A stretch of 44,506 nucleotides of DNA from an uncultured Clostridia bacterium (GCA_934796775.1 CAKVPH010000015.1:1-44506), one strand, 5' to 3'; positions 28,660-38,140 are shown, counted from the first letter of the stretch. The notes: generated by a model from the sequence alone, not told the origin. A program made the numbers and translations.

Positions 28660-29810
28660 TACTTGTCCTCCCTGTTTAAGGACGGAACTTCATAATAATG
28701 GATACCGTTTTTGAATTTATAACTTTCGTCTGACGCGTCCGACGCCGAAACGCCCGAGCTGAATAACAGCGCAAGATTTCGTCCGTCCGTATCAGAATAT
28801 CCGTCAGTTACAAATTCGGCAGAATAAACACGGGAATAACCTACGTCAAGACCGTCTATTATGCTTACAACCGTAGTCCATTTCGCGCTTTGACTGAATA
28901 AATCGGCAACCGCAATTTTTGCGATTTCTATTTTTGTGGCTTTTTTCGCGTTGTTGCTCGCATAGGGGAAGCCGTCTTTTACCATGTAGATTTCGCCTGC
29001 TGTTTTATCGTAGGCAAAGTCTGCGTTTACGGTAATACTCCATTCGTTTCCGTCAAGCGGTAAACCGCTACTCGGAATACAAATTTCTCCGCCGAACACA
29101 GGCGAATTTAAGTTTGCGGCGTTTATTTCAACAAAACGAGTTTCGGTAACGAGCGAAGTAGCTCTTGTATAAAACAACATAATGCCGCCCTTTTGGTTTA
29201 CGTTTACAACACTTGGATAACAAAGTCCTGCGGTATCGCCTAAACTTTCGTAGTCATAGGACAAAAGCGGTTTATCGCCTACTTTTACCCAACTTAAAGC
29301 GTCTTTACTAACAGCCGCGCCTATCTGCATTCTCTTTTCGCTTGCGATTGAGTTTGCCTGATAAACCATTAAGTAATTATAACTCTCGCCGCCGTATAAA
29401 AACTCGCCTTTTACCAAATCGGCGTTATCAATATTGTGCTTATCCCAACCGTCTTGGGAAGGTTCGATTGCCGTTTTTTGCGCAGTAAAAGTAAATTTAC
29501 CGTCCGCAAAAGTTCCTTTTTTAACGGCTATTATCTTATCTTCTTTATTTTGCGTTTTGTTAGTGGTATATGCGACTATTACGTCGTTTCCGTCTTTAAT
29601 TACCGAAGGCGCGTCATACGAAAAGCCTTCGTATTCATCAAAAATATATGCTATTTCGCCGTCTGCCGTTCTTTTTGTAAGTACGGGCGGCTCGTTTCCG
29701 CCCGACGACGAGGACGAGCTGTTATCGTTGTCGCTTACACAGCTTTCACAAGCCGAAAAACAGACTAACGTTGCAATTATCGCAGTTAATAAAGCTAAAA
29801 ACTTCTTCAT
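28659..29810 (-). CDS. Lipoprotein with a glycosidase-like beta-propeller (paralogue 1)
   Basis: A 383-residue exported protein with signal peptide LLTAIIATLVCFSAC (lipobox FSAC, C21) and a Ser-rich linker (about 30-38). The propeller-like body shares with the next gene's product the layout of APSVIKDGNDVIVAYTT, LVKGEFLYGGESYNYLMVYQ, GGIMLFYT and INADFAYDK-type segments, indicating tandem duplication followed by strong divergence. No named family is certain. It sits between the large secreted repeat protein and its paralogue, in the operon of an oligosaccharide-type importer. Confidence 0.65.
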   Translation of the reverse strand: MKKFLALLTAIIATLVCFSACESCVSDNDNSSSSSSGGNEPPVLTKRTADGEIAYIFDEYEGFSYDAPSVIKDGNDVIVAYTTNKTQNKEDKIIAVKKGTFADGKFTFTAQKTAIEPSQDGWDKHNIDNADLVKGEFLYGGESYNYLMVYQANSIASEKRMQIGAAVSKDALSWVKVGDKPLLSYDYESLGDTAGLCYPSVVNVNQKGGIMLFYTRATSLVTETRFVEINAANLNSPVFGGEICIPSSGLPLDGNEWSITVNADFAYDKTAGEIYMVKDGFPYASNNAKKATKIEIAKIAVADLFSQSAKWTTVVSIIDGLDVGYSRVYSAEFVTDGYSDTDGRNLALLFSSGVSASDASDESYKFKNGIHYYEVPSLNREDK

Positions 29811-29814
29811 AAAA

Positions 29815-31836
29815 TTAACCCTCCGATTTTAAATTGTCGCCTATCGTATGCCCGATATCAAAAAACATAGAGCTTACGTTTGTTTTGTTGTAATACAAAC
29901 CAAAATCGTCTAAAACAAAGCTTGCGCCTATATTTTGCACGGTGTTTATTGCAATGGTGAACTGCGGAACTTTTACAAGGTCAAGCACCGAATTGCCCCA
30001 GCTGCACCAAGCGGGTTTTGCAAAGCAATTCACGGGGATTCTTACCCAACCGGTAAACCCGCACGGAATGTTGAACGTGGGCGTTGCGTTTACAACGCTT
30101 TCTTTTTCGGTTAAAGCGTCTTTTAAAATAATTCTGCCGCCTAAACCTATACTCCATCTTTCGCCTGCGGGGTTAGCTGCTATATCCTGCTCGGGATCGT
30201 ACTCGTCTATTTCAAAGCACATGCTTATTTCGCTTAACGAAAGATTTTTCACAAAGAATGTTACACCTTCTATTTCGCCTTCGTCGTTTACCCACTGACT
30301 CCATTTGTTTACGCTTGCTTTTGCGGTAAAGGTTATGCCTGCGTAGTCGTCGGGGCGATCGGCTTTAGGTTCGATAACGTCAACTTTCATAGCACTGCCC
30401 CTAAGCTCGTCGCTTGTGTAGCGCGAAAGACTTAATCCGCCGACTTTATCGTAAATTTTATTTTTTAAAACCGCATTATATTCTTCTTCGGTTTCGGGAT
30501 AATTCGTATCGAGATCTTCAAGAATTCTGACGTCGCCAAAGTCGCAGGTTATGGGAATTATCTGCGACGTTTTATAAACAGCTCTTGCAATACTTACTAT
30601 GGTCTCGGTTGCAGTAGAGGCAATTCTCGCGGTATAATCGCCGTACGCCCACGAGAAGGGATCCGCCACCACTTCGCCCGATAAATAATCGGTTATATTT
30701 TCGCTTTGATAAACAGCTATTCTTCCGAACTGAACGGACGAGCCGTTTAATTCTGCCGCATACGAGGGAATTAAATAATATACTGCAACGATCGTGCCGT
30801 TAAGCCCCGAAAATGCGCTTACGGGAATTACAGCCCAGCCGCTTTCGCCCGATTTTAAACGCACATAAGGATCGCAAACCGCTTTTCTTGACGAAGTAAA
30901 ATCTTTATTGAAAATTTCAATTTCCGCACCGGTCGTTACGGTTGCCTGATTACCCGCATTATCCTGCAATTTTATAAGCGAAGCCATATCTACCGAAGAG
31001 GGATTTGCTATTTCAAACGCTAAATATTTTGCAGACGTGATATCCATAACCGCGGGATTATCGCCTAAAAACGAATTGACCATAAGTCCGCCTTCGTTAT
31101 ACGCGCCGTTAAAAGCAACCTGCGTTACGGAAACGCCGTTTAATAAACCGTCAACCGTAATGCCGATTATATCTTTTTCCGCTTTAACAAGCCCGCACTT
31201 TATGTCGGAGGCGTTAGTTTCGCGCCCGGCAAACCAAGCTTCGGTCCAGAGCGAAAAATCGGTAAGCACGGTAAAATCGCTTAAATTTTCACTGCTGTCG
31301 GCAGTGGTATATAAAAGCTTTTCAAAATGATAGCTTACGCCCGCGGCGGAAGTTGCGGGAAGAGTAATGTACAAAGCATCTACCGTTGCAAGTCCGCTGA
31401 ATGCGCTTGCGGGAATTATTATATATCCCGTACCCGAAACAGCGGGCGCCAAAGCCGAATATTGAACCGTACCGCCGGATACAGGCTCAAAATTTTCGTT
31501 GGTGAGCGTGTAAGAAGTACCTTCCGACATGTAAACAAGCCCGCCGTTTTGCTGACAGATAAAATATATGGGCCATGCGGCGTTGTTCGGGTTGTAATAC
31601 TTTATGGCAAAGTATTTTGCGCTTGCAAGTTCGCGGGTTGAAAGAGCGTATTGCTCAAGCATGATTCCGCCACCGGCACCGTCTGCGATTTTTGTAAGGC
31701 TTATTCCGTTGATTTGTGAAGAAGCCGCAGGCATTTTTTGCTCGTAGTCCGAAATAGCCGTAGCATTAACCGCGGTAAAACACGGAACGGCGATAAACAA
31801 GCAGAGCAAAAGACATAAAAGTTTTGTTTTTCTCAT
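29815..31836 (-). CDS. Large secreted protein with three carbohydrate-binding-like repeats
   Basis: A 673-residue exported protein with a cleavable signal peptide (LLCLLLCLFIAVPCFTAVNA, cleavage near residue 25) and no anchor. At least three related modules contain the pattern YIIIPASAFSGL, WAVIPVSAFSGL and WVRIPVNCFAKP, each followed by a strand of the type LYITLP or FTIAIN. They resemble jelly-roll carbohydrate-binding modules. The C-terminus ends without a cell-wall signal. It is probably a secreted polysaccharide-binding protein of the operon. Family assignment is by pattern only. Confidence 0.6.
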   Translation of the reverse strand: MRKTKLLCLLLCLFIAVPCFTAVNATAISDYEQKMPAASSQINGISLTKIADGAGGGIMLEQYALSTRELASAKYFAIKYYNPNNAAWPIYFICQQNGGLVYMSEGTSYTLTNENFEPVSGGTVQYSALAPAVSGTGYIIIPASAFSGLATVDALYITLPATSAAGVSYHFEKLLYTTADSSENLSDFTVLTDFSLWTEAWFAGRETNASDIKCGLVKAEKDIIGITVDGLLNGVSVTQVAFNGAYNEGGLMVNSFLGDNPAVMDITSAKYLAFEIANPSSVDMASLIKLQDNAGNQATVTTGAEIEIFNKDFTSSRKAVCDPYVRLKSGESGWAVIPVSAFSGLNGTIVAVYYLIPSYAAELNGSSVQFGRIAVYQSENITDYLSGEVVADPFSWAYGDYTARIASTATETIVSIARAVYKTSQIIPITCDFGDVRILEDLDTNYPETEEEYNAVLKNKIYDKVGGLSLSRYTSDELRGSAMKVDVIEPKADRPDDYAGITFTAKASVNKWSQWVNDEGEIEGVTFFVKNLSLSEISMCFEIDEYDPEQDIAANPAGERWSIGLGGRIILKDALTEKESVVNATPTFNIPCGFTGWVRIPVNCFAKPAWCSWGNSVLDLVKVPQFTIAINTVQNIGASFVLDDFGLYYNKTNVSSMFFDIGHTIGDNLKSEG

Positions 31837-31879
31837 CTTTTTTACCTCATCTTTTAATTTATTTATAGGTTTAAAATTT

Positions 31880-32800
31880 TCAGTTAAAAATGTATTTATC
31901 GAAAATAGCGAAAAACTTTTCGGGATCGACAGTCAAGCCCACTTCTATTTCGCTGTTTTCAAGCGTTTTGTTTTGCTGCATTATGGTTTTGTTGCGCTCT
32001 TCGCCCTGCAAACCTATAAGCACGTTTTTACGCTCGAACCCGACTATTTCGGGATCAAGTATACTTGCAATAACCAGCGGATCGTGCATTATGGGTTTAT
32101 CGTAACCGTAATGAGCAAACCACTTGCCGAGCATTGTGCAAAGCAATTTATTAGTTCCGTCCTTAAACGACTTTAACTTTTCCACAGTTTCGTTTGAAAG
32201 CCCGCATTGCAAAGTTAAGTCCAGCCCTATCGCCTTTATGGGTATGCCCGAAGAATACATAACGCGCGCACATTCGGGATCGCATGCCACGTTCCATTCG
32301 GGGATATCTTTTGTGTAATAGCCTCCTATAAGTCGGATTTCTTTAATCAGCGGAATTATGTCGGGTGCTTTTCGGATAGCCATTGCCACGTTGGAAAAAG
32401 GGCCTATAGCAATTATTACAAGGCTGCCTTTCAGCTCGCGCGCTTTGCGGATTATAAAATCAACGGCATGCTCGTCGCTTATATTTTCGTTATCCATTTC
32501 GGGAAGATACTGCGGCAGAGTGTAAAAACCGTCTTTCATTTCCTTTTCCAAAAGCTCCGGCGGCAAAAGATACTGCATTTTTTGAACTACAGCCGTATCC
32601 ACCCCCGCACAAACGGGGATATCGTCTCTTCCGCAAAGCCGCAAAAGCAATTTTGTCATTTTAGCGCGCTGAACGGAGTTACGGAAAACCGTGGTTATTC
32701 CAACTAAATCGAGCTTAGCTTTTACGGCAAGAGTTATGGCAAAAGCGTCGTCGATATCGTCGCCGGGATCGGTGTCTATTATGTAACGTTCTTCAATCAT
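31880..32800 (-). CDS. Nucleoside hydrolase
   Basis: A 306-residue inosine-uridine-type nucleoside N-ribohydrolase. DTDPGDDIDDAFAI (9-22) is the calcium-binding loop of the DTDxGDDIDDA variant, EWNVACDPECA forms the second metal/ribose region and HDPLVIAS contributes the last aspartate. It cleaves a nucleoside to base plus ribose, but this family also includes enzymes of unknown substrate found in sugar operons. RBS AAGGAG. It lies 11 bases after the solute-binding gene. Confidence 0.88.
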   Translation of the reverse strand: MIEERYIIDTDPGDDIDDAFAITLAVKAKLDLVGITTVFRNSVQRAKMTKLLLRLCGRDDIPVCAGVDTAVVQKMQYLLPPELLEKEMKDGFYTLPQYLPEMDNENISDEHAVDFIIRKARELKGSLVIIAIGPFSNVAMAIRKAPDIIPLIKEIRLIGGYYTKDIPEWNVACDPECARVMYSSGIPIKAIGLDLTLQCGLSNETVEKLKSFKDGTNKLLCTMLGKWFAHYGYDKPIMHDPLVIASILDPEIVGFERKNVLIGLQGEERNKTIMQQNKTLENSEIEVGLTVDPEKFFAIFDKYIFN

Positions 32801-32811
32801 TAAAAAGCTCC

Positions 32812-34551
32812 TTAATCTTTAGTAACGTATTTCCAGTAAGAAAAGTTTCCGTTAGGTCCGGTAACGGGTTTAACGTAATCCTTTTTATTGCAAGGCCAGC
32901 CGTATTCCATACCCGCCGCTTTTTTGGCACGCGTATATGATTCCGCATTGAACTTCAAAACAAAATCGAGTCCGTTTTTATTCATAGCGTCGAGCGTGGA
33001 TTTTAAAGTCTTTATCGCTTCGTCGTTATTTTTTGCGGATATTATCTGCGGCAGATATCTGCCCCATATCTGATTTACACGCTCGCTTTTCTCAACGAAA
33101 TCGTAATAGTCGGAGCGCGTAGTATCGGGCAACATAAACGACGCGGTGTAATCGTAACTGTAATCGGAAAGCGGAGCTTTCAAGTTTTCGATATATATTG
33201 TCGTATCCTTTTTGCATTCTGCGGTTACCGGTGCAACTTTATCGTAAAAACTCTGATTTAACAGCACGTTGCAAAGTCCGAAGCCGTATTGCGTGAGATT
33301 TTCGTTGTCGTAGTCGTTTATATATTTTTCCGTCCATACGACGTGTTCGTGATTTTCGTCCCAGGTAAAAGTATCGCCTTCTATACCGAAATTGATTAAA
33401 AGCTGACCTTCTTCACTGGATAAAAAGTCGAAAAGTTTAATAACTTTATCGGGACGCGAACAGTTTTTGGTTATCATTGAAAGCATATAGCCTTTACCGC
33501 GAAGATCCTGCAATACGGGAGCGTCGCCCGCAGCGTTTTTAAGAACTAACGGAACGTATTTTATACCGTTGTTGTAACAGTTAAGGAATGCGTCGTTATA
33601 GTTTTGCGGAGTTGCCATACTGACAAAAACGTTGCCGAGCGAAATGTTTCTCTTTACGCTTGCAGTGTTAGCCGTAAGGTTTGCGTCCGCTATATAGCCT
33701 TTATTAAATAAGGTGTTTAAAAAAGTAACTACCTCTTCGTAACGCTTATCGCTAAGCTGATAGTTATAACTGCCGTCGGCGTTTTCAAACGGTACGGCAA
33801 AGTATTGCGAAAGCCATATAACCGAAAGATTGCCCGTATCGGTGAACGGATCAAGTTGAACGCCTATCGATTTTGAATATTTTTCGGTAATATATTCAAC
33901 GCCTTTAATAAAGCTCTCTTTTGTAGTCATATCTTCGCCGATAGCCGAAACAACTTCCTTATACCAGTCCTCTCTTACCAAAAATCCGCCGTTGGGAGCT
34001 AACTTGCTGTCGCCTATATAATAATCGGTATAGCAAAGATTAGGTATTCCGTAGAGTTTATCGTTTACTTTAAACCAGTCGTAAACGTCCTTTTGCTCGG
34101 TGCGGTAACGCTTTATCATAGACGGCGCAAATTTATCCATAAGCGTATCGATAGGCCATACAAAATTCTGGCCAGGCAACTGATTTGCGTAAATAGACGA
34201 AGCTTTTATGGTTAAAACATCGGGAAGTTCGGAAGAAAGTATTGTAGAAAGTTCCGTACCCGATTCGTCGCCCGCAACAGAAAACTTGATTTTACAACCC
34301 GTTTTTTGATAGATTGTGCGTGACACTAAATCTGCGCCGTATGTGGGCCATACCATCCAGGACGCGTCTATAAACCAGGTTAAATCGTAGTCTGCGGTGT
34401 CGAACTCCCAGCTGTTTTTGCTTGCGTCGGTGATTACCGTGAATTGATCTAAAAACGAATCGTCTTTGTTGTCGTCAGGTTTTTTGCATGCCGTAAGCGA
34501 TAACGCCGTTGCAAAAACCGAAATGAGTAAAATAGCCAAGACTTTTTTCAT
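32812..34551 (-). CDS. Extracellular solute-binding lipoprotein of a CUT1 sugar importer
   Basis: A 579-residue lipoprotein with signal peptide and lipobox LTAC (C22), followed by an acidic linker. The length and the adjacent permeases match the LplA/YtcQ group of large sugar-binding proteins (extracellular_solute_binding_1), which bring oligosaccharides such as those from pectin to the permease. The ligand cannot be stated. It is separated from the permease by 73 bases with a small GCGG/CCGC hairpin, which may let it be made in excess. Confidence 0.85.
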   Translation of the reverse strand: MKKVLAILLISVFATALSLTACKKPDDNKDDSFLDQFTVITDASKNSWEFDTADYDLTWFIDASWMVWPTYGADLVSRTIYQKTGCKIKFSVAGDESGTELSTILSSELPDVLTIKASSIYANQLPGQNFVWPIDTLMDKFAPSMIKRYRTEQKDVYDWFKVNDKLYGIPNLCYTDYYIGDSKLAPNGGFLVREDWYKEVVSAIGEDMTTKESFIKGVEYITEKYSKSIGVQLDPFTDTGNLSVIWLSQYFAVPFENADGSYNYQLSDKRYEEVVTFLNTLFNKGYIADANLTANTASVKRNISLGNVFVSMATPQNYNDAFLNCYNNGIKYVPLVLKNAAGDAPVLQDLRGKGYMLSMITKNCSRPDKVIKLFDFLSSEEGQLLINFGIEGDTFTWDENHEHVVWTEKYINDYDNENLTQYGFGLCNVLLNQSFYDKVAPVTAECKKDTTIYIENLKAPLSDYSYDYTASFMLPDTTRSDYYDFVEKSERVNQIWGRYLPQIISAKNNDEAIKTLKSTLDAMNKNGLDFVLKFNAESYTRAKKAAGMEYGWPCNKKDYVKPVTGPNGNFSYWKYVTKD

Positions 34552-34624
34552 GTTTTTTCCATCCTTTCTTATTTTTTATTTGTGCGGAAAACCCGCTTTT
34601 TATTTTTTAGCCGTTTTATTGCGC

Positions 34625-35509
34625 TTAGCCTTTTACCGCGCCTATCATAATGCCCTGCTCGAAATATTTTGAAATAAACGGAAAGGCAAACATAACCGGC
34701 AGCATGCTTACGACTATAGACGCAAAAGTTACGACTTCCGCCGTTAATTTTTCGGTTACCGACGGCGGCAATGTTATAGAACCTACGTTTATGTTCTGCG
34801 AATTTATAAGTTTCATAAGGTAGTATTGCAACGTTTCGAGATTTTTATCGTTGGTGTAAACCATTGCGTCAAAATACGAATTCCAGTGCCCTATAGCTAT
34901 CCACAGCGATACGGTTGCAATAACCGGCATTGAAAGCGGAATCGCTATGCCGAAAAATATTTTAAGTTCGCCGGCACCGTCTAAAACAGCGGCTTCCCTT
35001 AACTCTTCGGGCAGGTTTTTAAAAAAGCTTTGAATGATTATCATATGATAAACCGAATACAAACAGGGAATTATATAAAGCGCGTAAGTATTATAAAGCC
35101 CGAGCATATCTATTATGAGAAAGAACGGAACAAGCCCGCCGCTGAAAAACATGGTAAATATGTTGGCTATATAAAAGAACTTTTTAAACGGCAACTCCTT
35201 GCGGGACATTGCATACGCCACAAGCGAAGTAAAGATTATAGCGGTAAAAGTGCCGAGAATCGTTCTTGAAACGGTTATAAAATATGCATGCCACAGGTTG
35301 GAATCGGCAAATACAACTCTGTAATTATCAAACGTGAATTTACGCGGAAGTACGTACACGCCGCCAGAAATATAGTCCAGACCCTGATTTAAAGAACCTA
35401 TTATTACATAATAAATGGGGTAAATCATAAGGAGCGAGAACAACACGAAAAATACCACGAGAATATAATCGAAAGCGGTGTAATGCCCTAATTTTTTTGC
35501 TTTAACCAT
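34625..35509 (-). CDS. ABC sugar permease, LplC/YtcP type
   Basis: A 294-residue membrane protein with about six transmembrane segments. The cytoplasmic EAA loop (EELREAAVLDGAGELKIFF) contacts the ATPase, and the C-terminus (ISKYFEQGIMIGAVKG) is typical of the LplC/YtcP branch. The start codon sits 1 base after the upstream permease stop. It forms a heterodimer with the next upstream product. No ATPase gene is present nearby, so a shared MsmX-type ATPase elsewhere is inferred. Confidence 0.93.
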   Translation of the reverse strand: MVKAKKLGHYTAFDYILVVFFVLFSLLMIYPIYYVIIGSLNQGLDYISGGVYVLPRKFTFDNYRVVFADSNLWHAYFITVSRTILGTFTAIIFTSLVAYAMSRKELPFKKFFYIANIFTMFFSGGLVPFFLIIDMLGLYNTYALYIIPCLYSVYHMIIIQSFFKNLPEELREAAVLDGAGELKIFFGIAIPLSMPVIATVSLWIAIGHWNSYFDAMVYTNDKNLETLQYYLMKLINSQNINVGSITLPPSVTEKLTAEVVTFASIVVSMLPVMFAFPFISKYFEQGIMIGAVKG

Positions 35510-35510
35510 A

Positions 35511-36431
35511 TCAGTAAATCCCCCTGCCCGTAAGTTTTTTACTAAGCGTGTTTGAAAAAATTAACAGAACGAACGCTACAAGAGATTTTACAAGACCTAT
35601 CGCCGTGGCATAGGAGTGTCTCTTTTTTAAAATTCCGTACTGATAGACGTAAGTATCTATAACTTCGCTTCTGTCAAGGTTCATCTGATTGCGGAATATC
35701 CAGATTTGGTCAAACCCGCTGTTGAGTATTCCGGACACGGCTAATATAAGATACACCGTAATAGTGGGCAGTATGGACGGAAGCGTTATAAAAAGCATTT
35801 TACTCCATCTGTTTGCGCCGTCTATATCGGCAGCTTCGTACATGGATTTATCTATTCCCGCAATGGCGGCAAGATAAATTATAGATCCCCAACCCACGCC
35901 TTTTATAAGTCCGGTTACTATTATCAAACCCCAAAAATATTCGCTTTTACCAAAATTTATGGGTTCTTCGACTAATTTAAGGCTTACTAAAATGTCGTTC
36001 ACTATTCCCGTTTGCGAGTCAAGCATACTTAAAATTATACCGCCGAACACAATCCAGGATAAAAAGAACGGAAAGTACGAAACCGTTTGAGTTACCCTTT
36101 TGAACGCCTTGTTTTTTACTTCGTTTATTAAAAGTGCAAAAATTATGGGCGCCGGAAAGGTTATTATCAACGACAACACGTTCATACCCAAAGTGTTTAT
36201 AACTACGTCTTTAAACTCGGGATCGGTTAAAAATTTGGCAAAGTTTTCAAGCCCCGCGCTTTCGGAATTAAAAATCGCGTCTTTTATGTCTATAACGTAA
36301 TCGCCCTTTTTAAAAGCAAGCGCAATGCCGAACATGGGCGCATAGTTGAATACCAACAAAAACACAAATCCCAAAGACGCCATAAAAAACAGCGTCCATT
36401 TACTTAATGTCCATTTTTTTTGTTTTGTCAT
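35511..36431 (-). CDS. ABC sugar permease, LplB/YteP type
   Basis: A 306-residue polytopic permease. The EAA loop reads MYEAADIDGANRWSKMLF, and the N-terminal WTLFFMASLGFVFLLVFNYAPMFG is characteristic of LplB/YteP. ATG behind AAGGGAGG. First gene of the operon; a LacI-type operator ends 17 bases upstream of its start. Confidence 0.93.
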   Translation of the reverse strand: MTKQKKWTLSKWTLFFMASLGFVFLLVFNYAPMFGIALAFKKGDYVIDIKDAIFNSESAGLENFAKFLTDPEFKDVVINTLGMNVLSLIITFPAPIIFALLINEVKNKAFKRVTQTVSYFPFFLSWIVFGGIILSMLDSQTGIVNDILVSLKLVEEPINFGKSEYFWGLIIVTGLIKGVGWGSIIYLAAIAGIDKSMYEAADIDGANRWSKMLFITLPSILPTITVYLILAVSGILNSGFDQIWIFRNQMNLDRSEVIDTYVYQYGILKKRHSYATAIGLVKSLVAFVLLIFSNTLSKKLTGRGIY

Positions 36432-36447
36432 TTGCCCTCCCTTTATT

Positions 36448-36467
36448 ACGGTAACTCGTGTTACCGT
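36448..36467. promoter_or_regulatory. LacI-family operator O1
   Basis: ACGGTAACTCGTGTTACCGT is a 20-base site with perfect 8-base arms (ACGGTAAC/GTTACCGT) and a TCGT centre, just upstream of the permease gene. It matches O2 upstream of the regulator gene at 37665, so the regulator probably controls both. Confidence 0.85.
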
Positions 36468-36561
36468 TGTGACGTAAATAAAAGAAATTCGTTGATTATC
36501 TCCGAAAAATCTGAATTTAATTTTGGTTATAATAGCGTGAATTTCTTTGTAGTTTGTTGTT

Positions 36562-36590
36562 AAAAAACGTTTTCCGGGTTTTGCGGAAAA
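36562..36590 (-). terminator. Terminator of the LacI regulator gene
   Basis: On the minus strand TTTTCCG (36590-36584) pairs with CGGAAAA (36576-36570), followed by a T run (A run 36562-36567). Confidence 0.7.
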
Positions 36591-36596
36591 TTTAAG

Positions 36597-37604
36597 TTAA
36601 TTTTTATTTGTTTTGTTTGCGACAGATTGCCTTTCAACCAGCGTTAAACTGTGGTTGTAAGAAGTAATGTTGTCGTTTTCTATCATATCGTAAAGCATTT
36701 GAAAAGCTTTTTTGCCAAGCGTTTCGGCATCGCTTTTAAAAGTGGTGAGCGGCGGAGCGACAAGTGCGGAAAGTTCGATTCCGTCTATTCCTATAAAAGA
36801 AATATCTTCGGGAACTTTATAACCCGATTCTTCGGCTTGTTTCATTGCTCCTATTGCAACAAGATCGTTTATGCCTATAACCGCAGAAATATCCGAATGT
36901 TGGTCTATAAGTTGATTAAACAGCATTTTACCGTTATCTATATTAGCTGCAAGATCACCCTCAGGCGAAGAATAAATTGCGGGAATATTAAGCTCTTTAG
37001 TAATCTGTTTATAGCTTGGGAGTCTGTCGTCCAAAGCGGAATTTTCGTTAAAAGTATTTATAAAGGCAATATTGCGGTGTCCTTTTTTATAAAGATATTT
37101 CACTGCGTTTTTTACGGCTTCGCCCGTTGCCATATCTATAAGCGAAATTTTACCTTCAAAGTGCTTGAACTTTGGGCTTGTTAAAACCTTTATGCCGTTA
37201 TCAAGCAGTTGACTTATATATTTAACTTCGTCGGATAAAATTTCGGAGCAAAAATATACGGCGTCAATCTTTCTTGCAATAATATGTGCAACATACGTTT
37301 TTAAATCCATTTTTCCGCAGATACTGAAGAAAAAGCCTTTTTTTATGCCCTCCGCCTCAATACTGTAAACAAGCTCGGCAAAAAAAGGATTTTTTATGCT
37401 GTCTACCATTATGCAAATCTGCTTACTGCCCTTGCCCTGCATTGCGCGCGCGGCAACGTCCGGAACATAATTGAGTTTATCTATTGCGTCCATTACCTTT
37501 TTACGCACCCTGTCCGACACCTGACGAGTATTATTCAAAACGCACGTTACGGTGGTAGGCGTTACGCCCGCCTCCTTTGCGATCATGGCTCTTGTTACTT
37601 TCAA
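36597..37604 (-). CDS. LacI-family repressor of the sugar operon
   Basis: A 335-residue regulator. The N-terminal helix-turn-helix KVTRAMIAKEAGVTPTTVTC is followed by the hinge helix (YVPDVAARAMQGKGS) and a periplasmic-binding-like sugar sensor domain. The TTG at 37604 is preferred over the upstream ATG at 37634 because GGAG sits 7 bases before it and LacI proteins start right at the helix-turn-helix; the ATG form would add ten residues. Two palindromic operators, one upstream of each transcript, indicate repression of itself and of the transport operon; the inducer is unknown. Confidence 0.9.
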   Translation of the reverse strand: MKVTRAMIAKEAGVTPTTVTCVLNNTRQVSDRVRKKVMDAIDKLNYVPDVAARAMQGKGSKQICIMVDSIKNPFFAELVYSIEAEGIKKGFFFSICGKMDLKTYVAHIIARKIDAVYFCSEILSDEVKYISQLLDNGIKVLTSPKFKHFEGKISLIDMATGEAVKNAVKYLYKKGHRNIAFINTFNENSALDDRLPSYKQITKELNIPAIYSSPEGDLAANIDNGKMLFNQLIDQHSDISAVIGINDLVAIGAMKQAEESGYKVPEDISFIGIDGIELSALVAPPLTTFKSDAETLGKKAFQMLYDMIENDNITSYNHSLTLVERQSVANKTNKN

Positions 37605-37664
37605 ACTGTTTTCTCCGTTCTGTCTGTCATGCAAGTTTTAGCAAAAATAAAGACTTACTTATAC

Positions 37665-37684
37665 ACAGTAACCCGTGTTACCGT
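37665..37684. promoter_or_regulatory. LacI-family operator O2 (autoregulation)
   Basis: ACAGTAACCCGTGTTACCGT differs from O1 at few positions and keeps the GTAAC-4-GTTAC core. It lies just downstream of the promoter of the regulator gene, in the position of a blocking repressor site. Confidence 0.85.
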
Positions 37685-37697
37685 AACTTGCAAAGTA

Positions 37698-37726
37698 ATA
37701 ATAACACTTTAAAAAGGCTTTGTCAA
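37698..37726 (-). promoter_or_regulatory. Promoter of the LacI regulator gene
   Basis: On the minus strand, TTGACA (37721-37726), 17 bases and TATTAT (37698-37703), with O2 directly downstream. Confidence 0.8.
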
Positions 37727-37800
37727 TACCTTTTTGAAAAATTTTATAAAAAAAGTTTTTCACCCGAAAGGTTACTTAATTGAAAACGCTTTTCAGCATT

Positions 37801-37838
37801 AAAAAATCGGCAGGAGCTAAATTGCTTACTGCCGATTT
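37801..37838 (-). terminator. Terminator of tRNA-Val
   Basis: AAATCGGCAG (37804-37813) and CTGCCGATTT (37829-37838) form a 10-base stem directly downstream of the tRNA 3' end, followed by T residues on the minus strand. Confidence 0.85.
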
Positions 37839-37842
37839 GTTC

Positions 37843-37919
37843 TGGTGGGGACGGATAGGCTCGAACTATTGACCTCCTGCATGTCAAGCAGGCGCTCTAA
37901 CCAACTGGGCTACGCCCCC
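37843..37919 (-). tRNA. tRNA-Val(GAC)
   Basis: A 77-base cloverleaf including an encoded CCA. The acceptor stem is GGGGGCG/CGTCCCC with one G-U, the anticodon stem CCTGC/GCAGG holds the loop TTGACAT (anticodon GAC, reading GUC/GUU valine codons), and the T loop is TTCGAGC. Position 12-23 (C.A) and 49-65 (A.C) are mismatched, so the D and T stems are slightly weaker than usual. A strong terminator follows directly. Confidence 0.93.
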
Positions 37920-38024
37920 ATAGCTTTTCTATTATATTATATAGATTTAAAAAAATCAAGCGATTTTTCGCTACAATACTGTTTTTTAATAATGATTAAA
38001 TGTTATTATTAGAAATCCTCTATC

Positions 38025-38068
38025 GGCAGCGTTGACGCTGGCAACGTGACGTTGCACCCTTGGCTGCC
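38025..38068. repeat. Multi-hairpin repeat element, copy a
   Basis: An outer stem GGCAGC (38025-38030)/GCTGCC (38063-38068) encloses two hairpins, CAGCGT-TG-ACGCTG (38027-38040) and GCAACGT-G-ACGTTGC (38041-38055). The CTTATAAGCTTTTCGCG sequence just after it is shared with the copy at 44200, which links it to the family near the right end. Confidence 0.75.
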
Positions 38069-38140
38069 TCTTATAAGCTTTTCGCGGTTATACTAAACTT
38101 ACAACTCGTTTAAAGTTTTCGACTTTGCTTTAAAATAAAC

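Noticed and set aside
37605..37634. ATG 37634 as the start of the LacI regulator
   Set aside because: TTG 37604 has GGAG 7 bases upstream and places the helix-turn-helix at the N-terminus as usual in the family.
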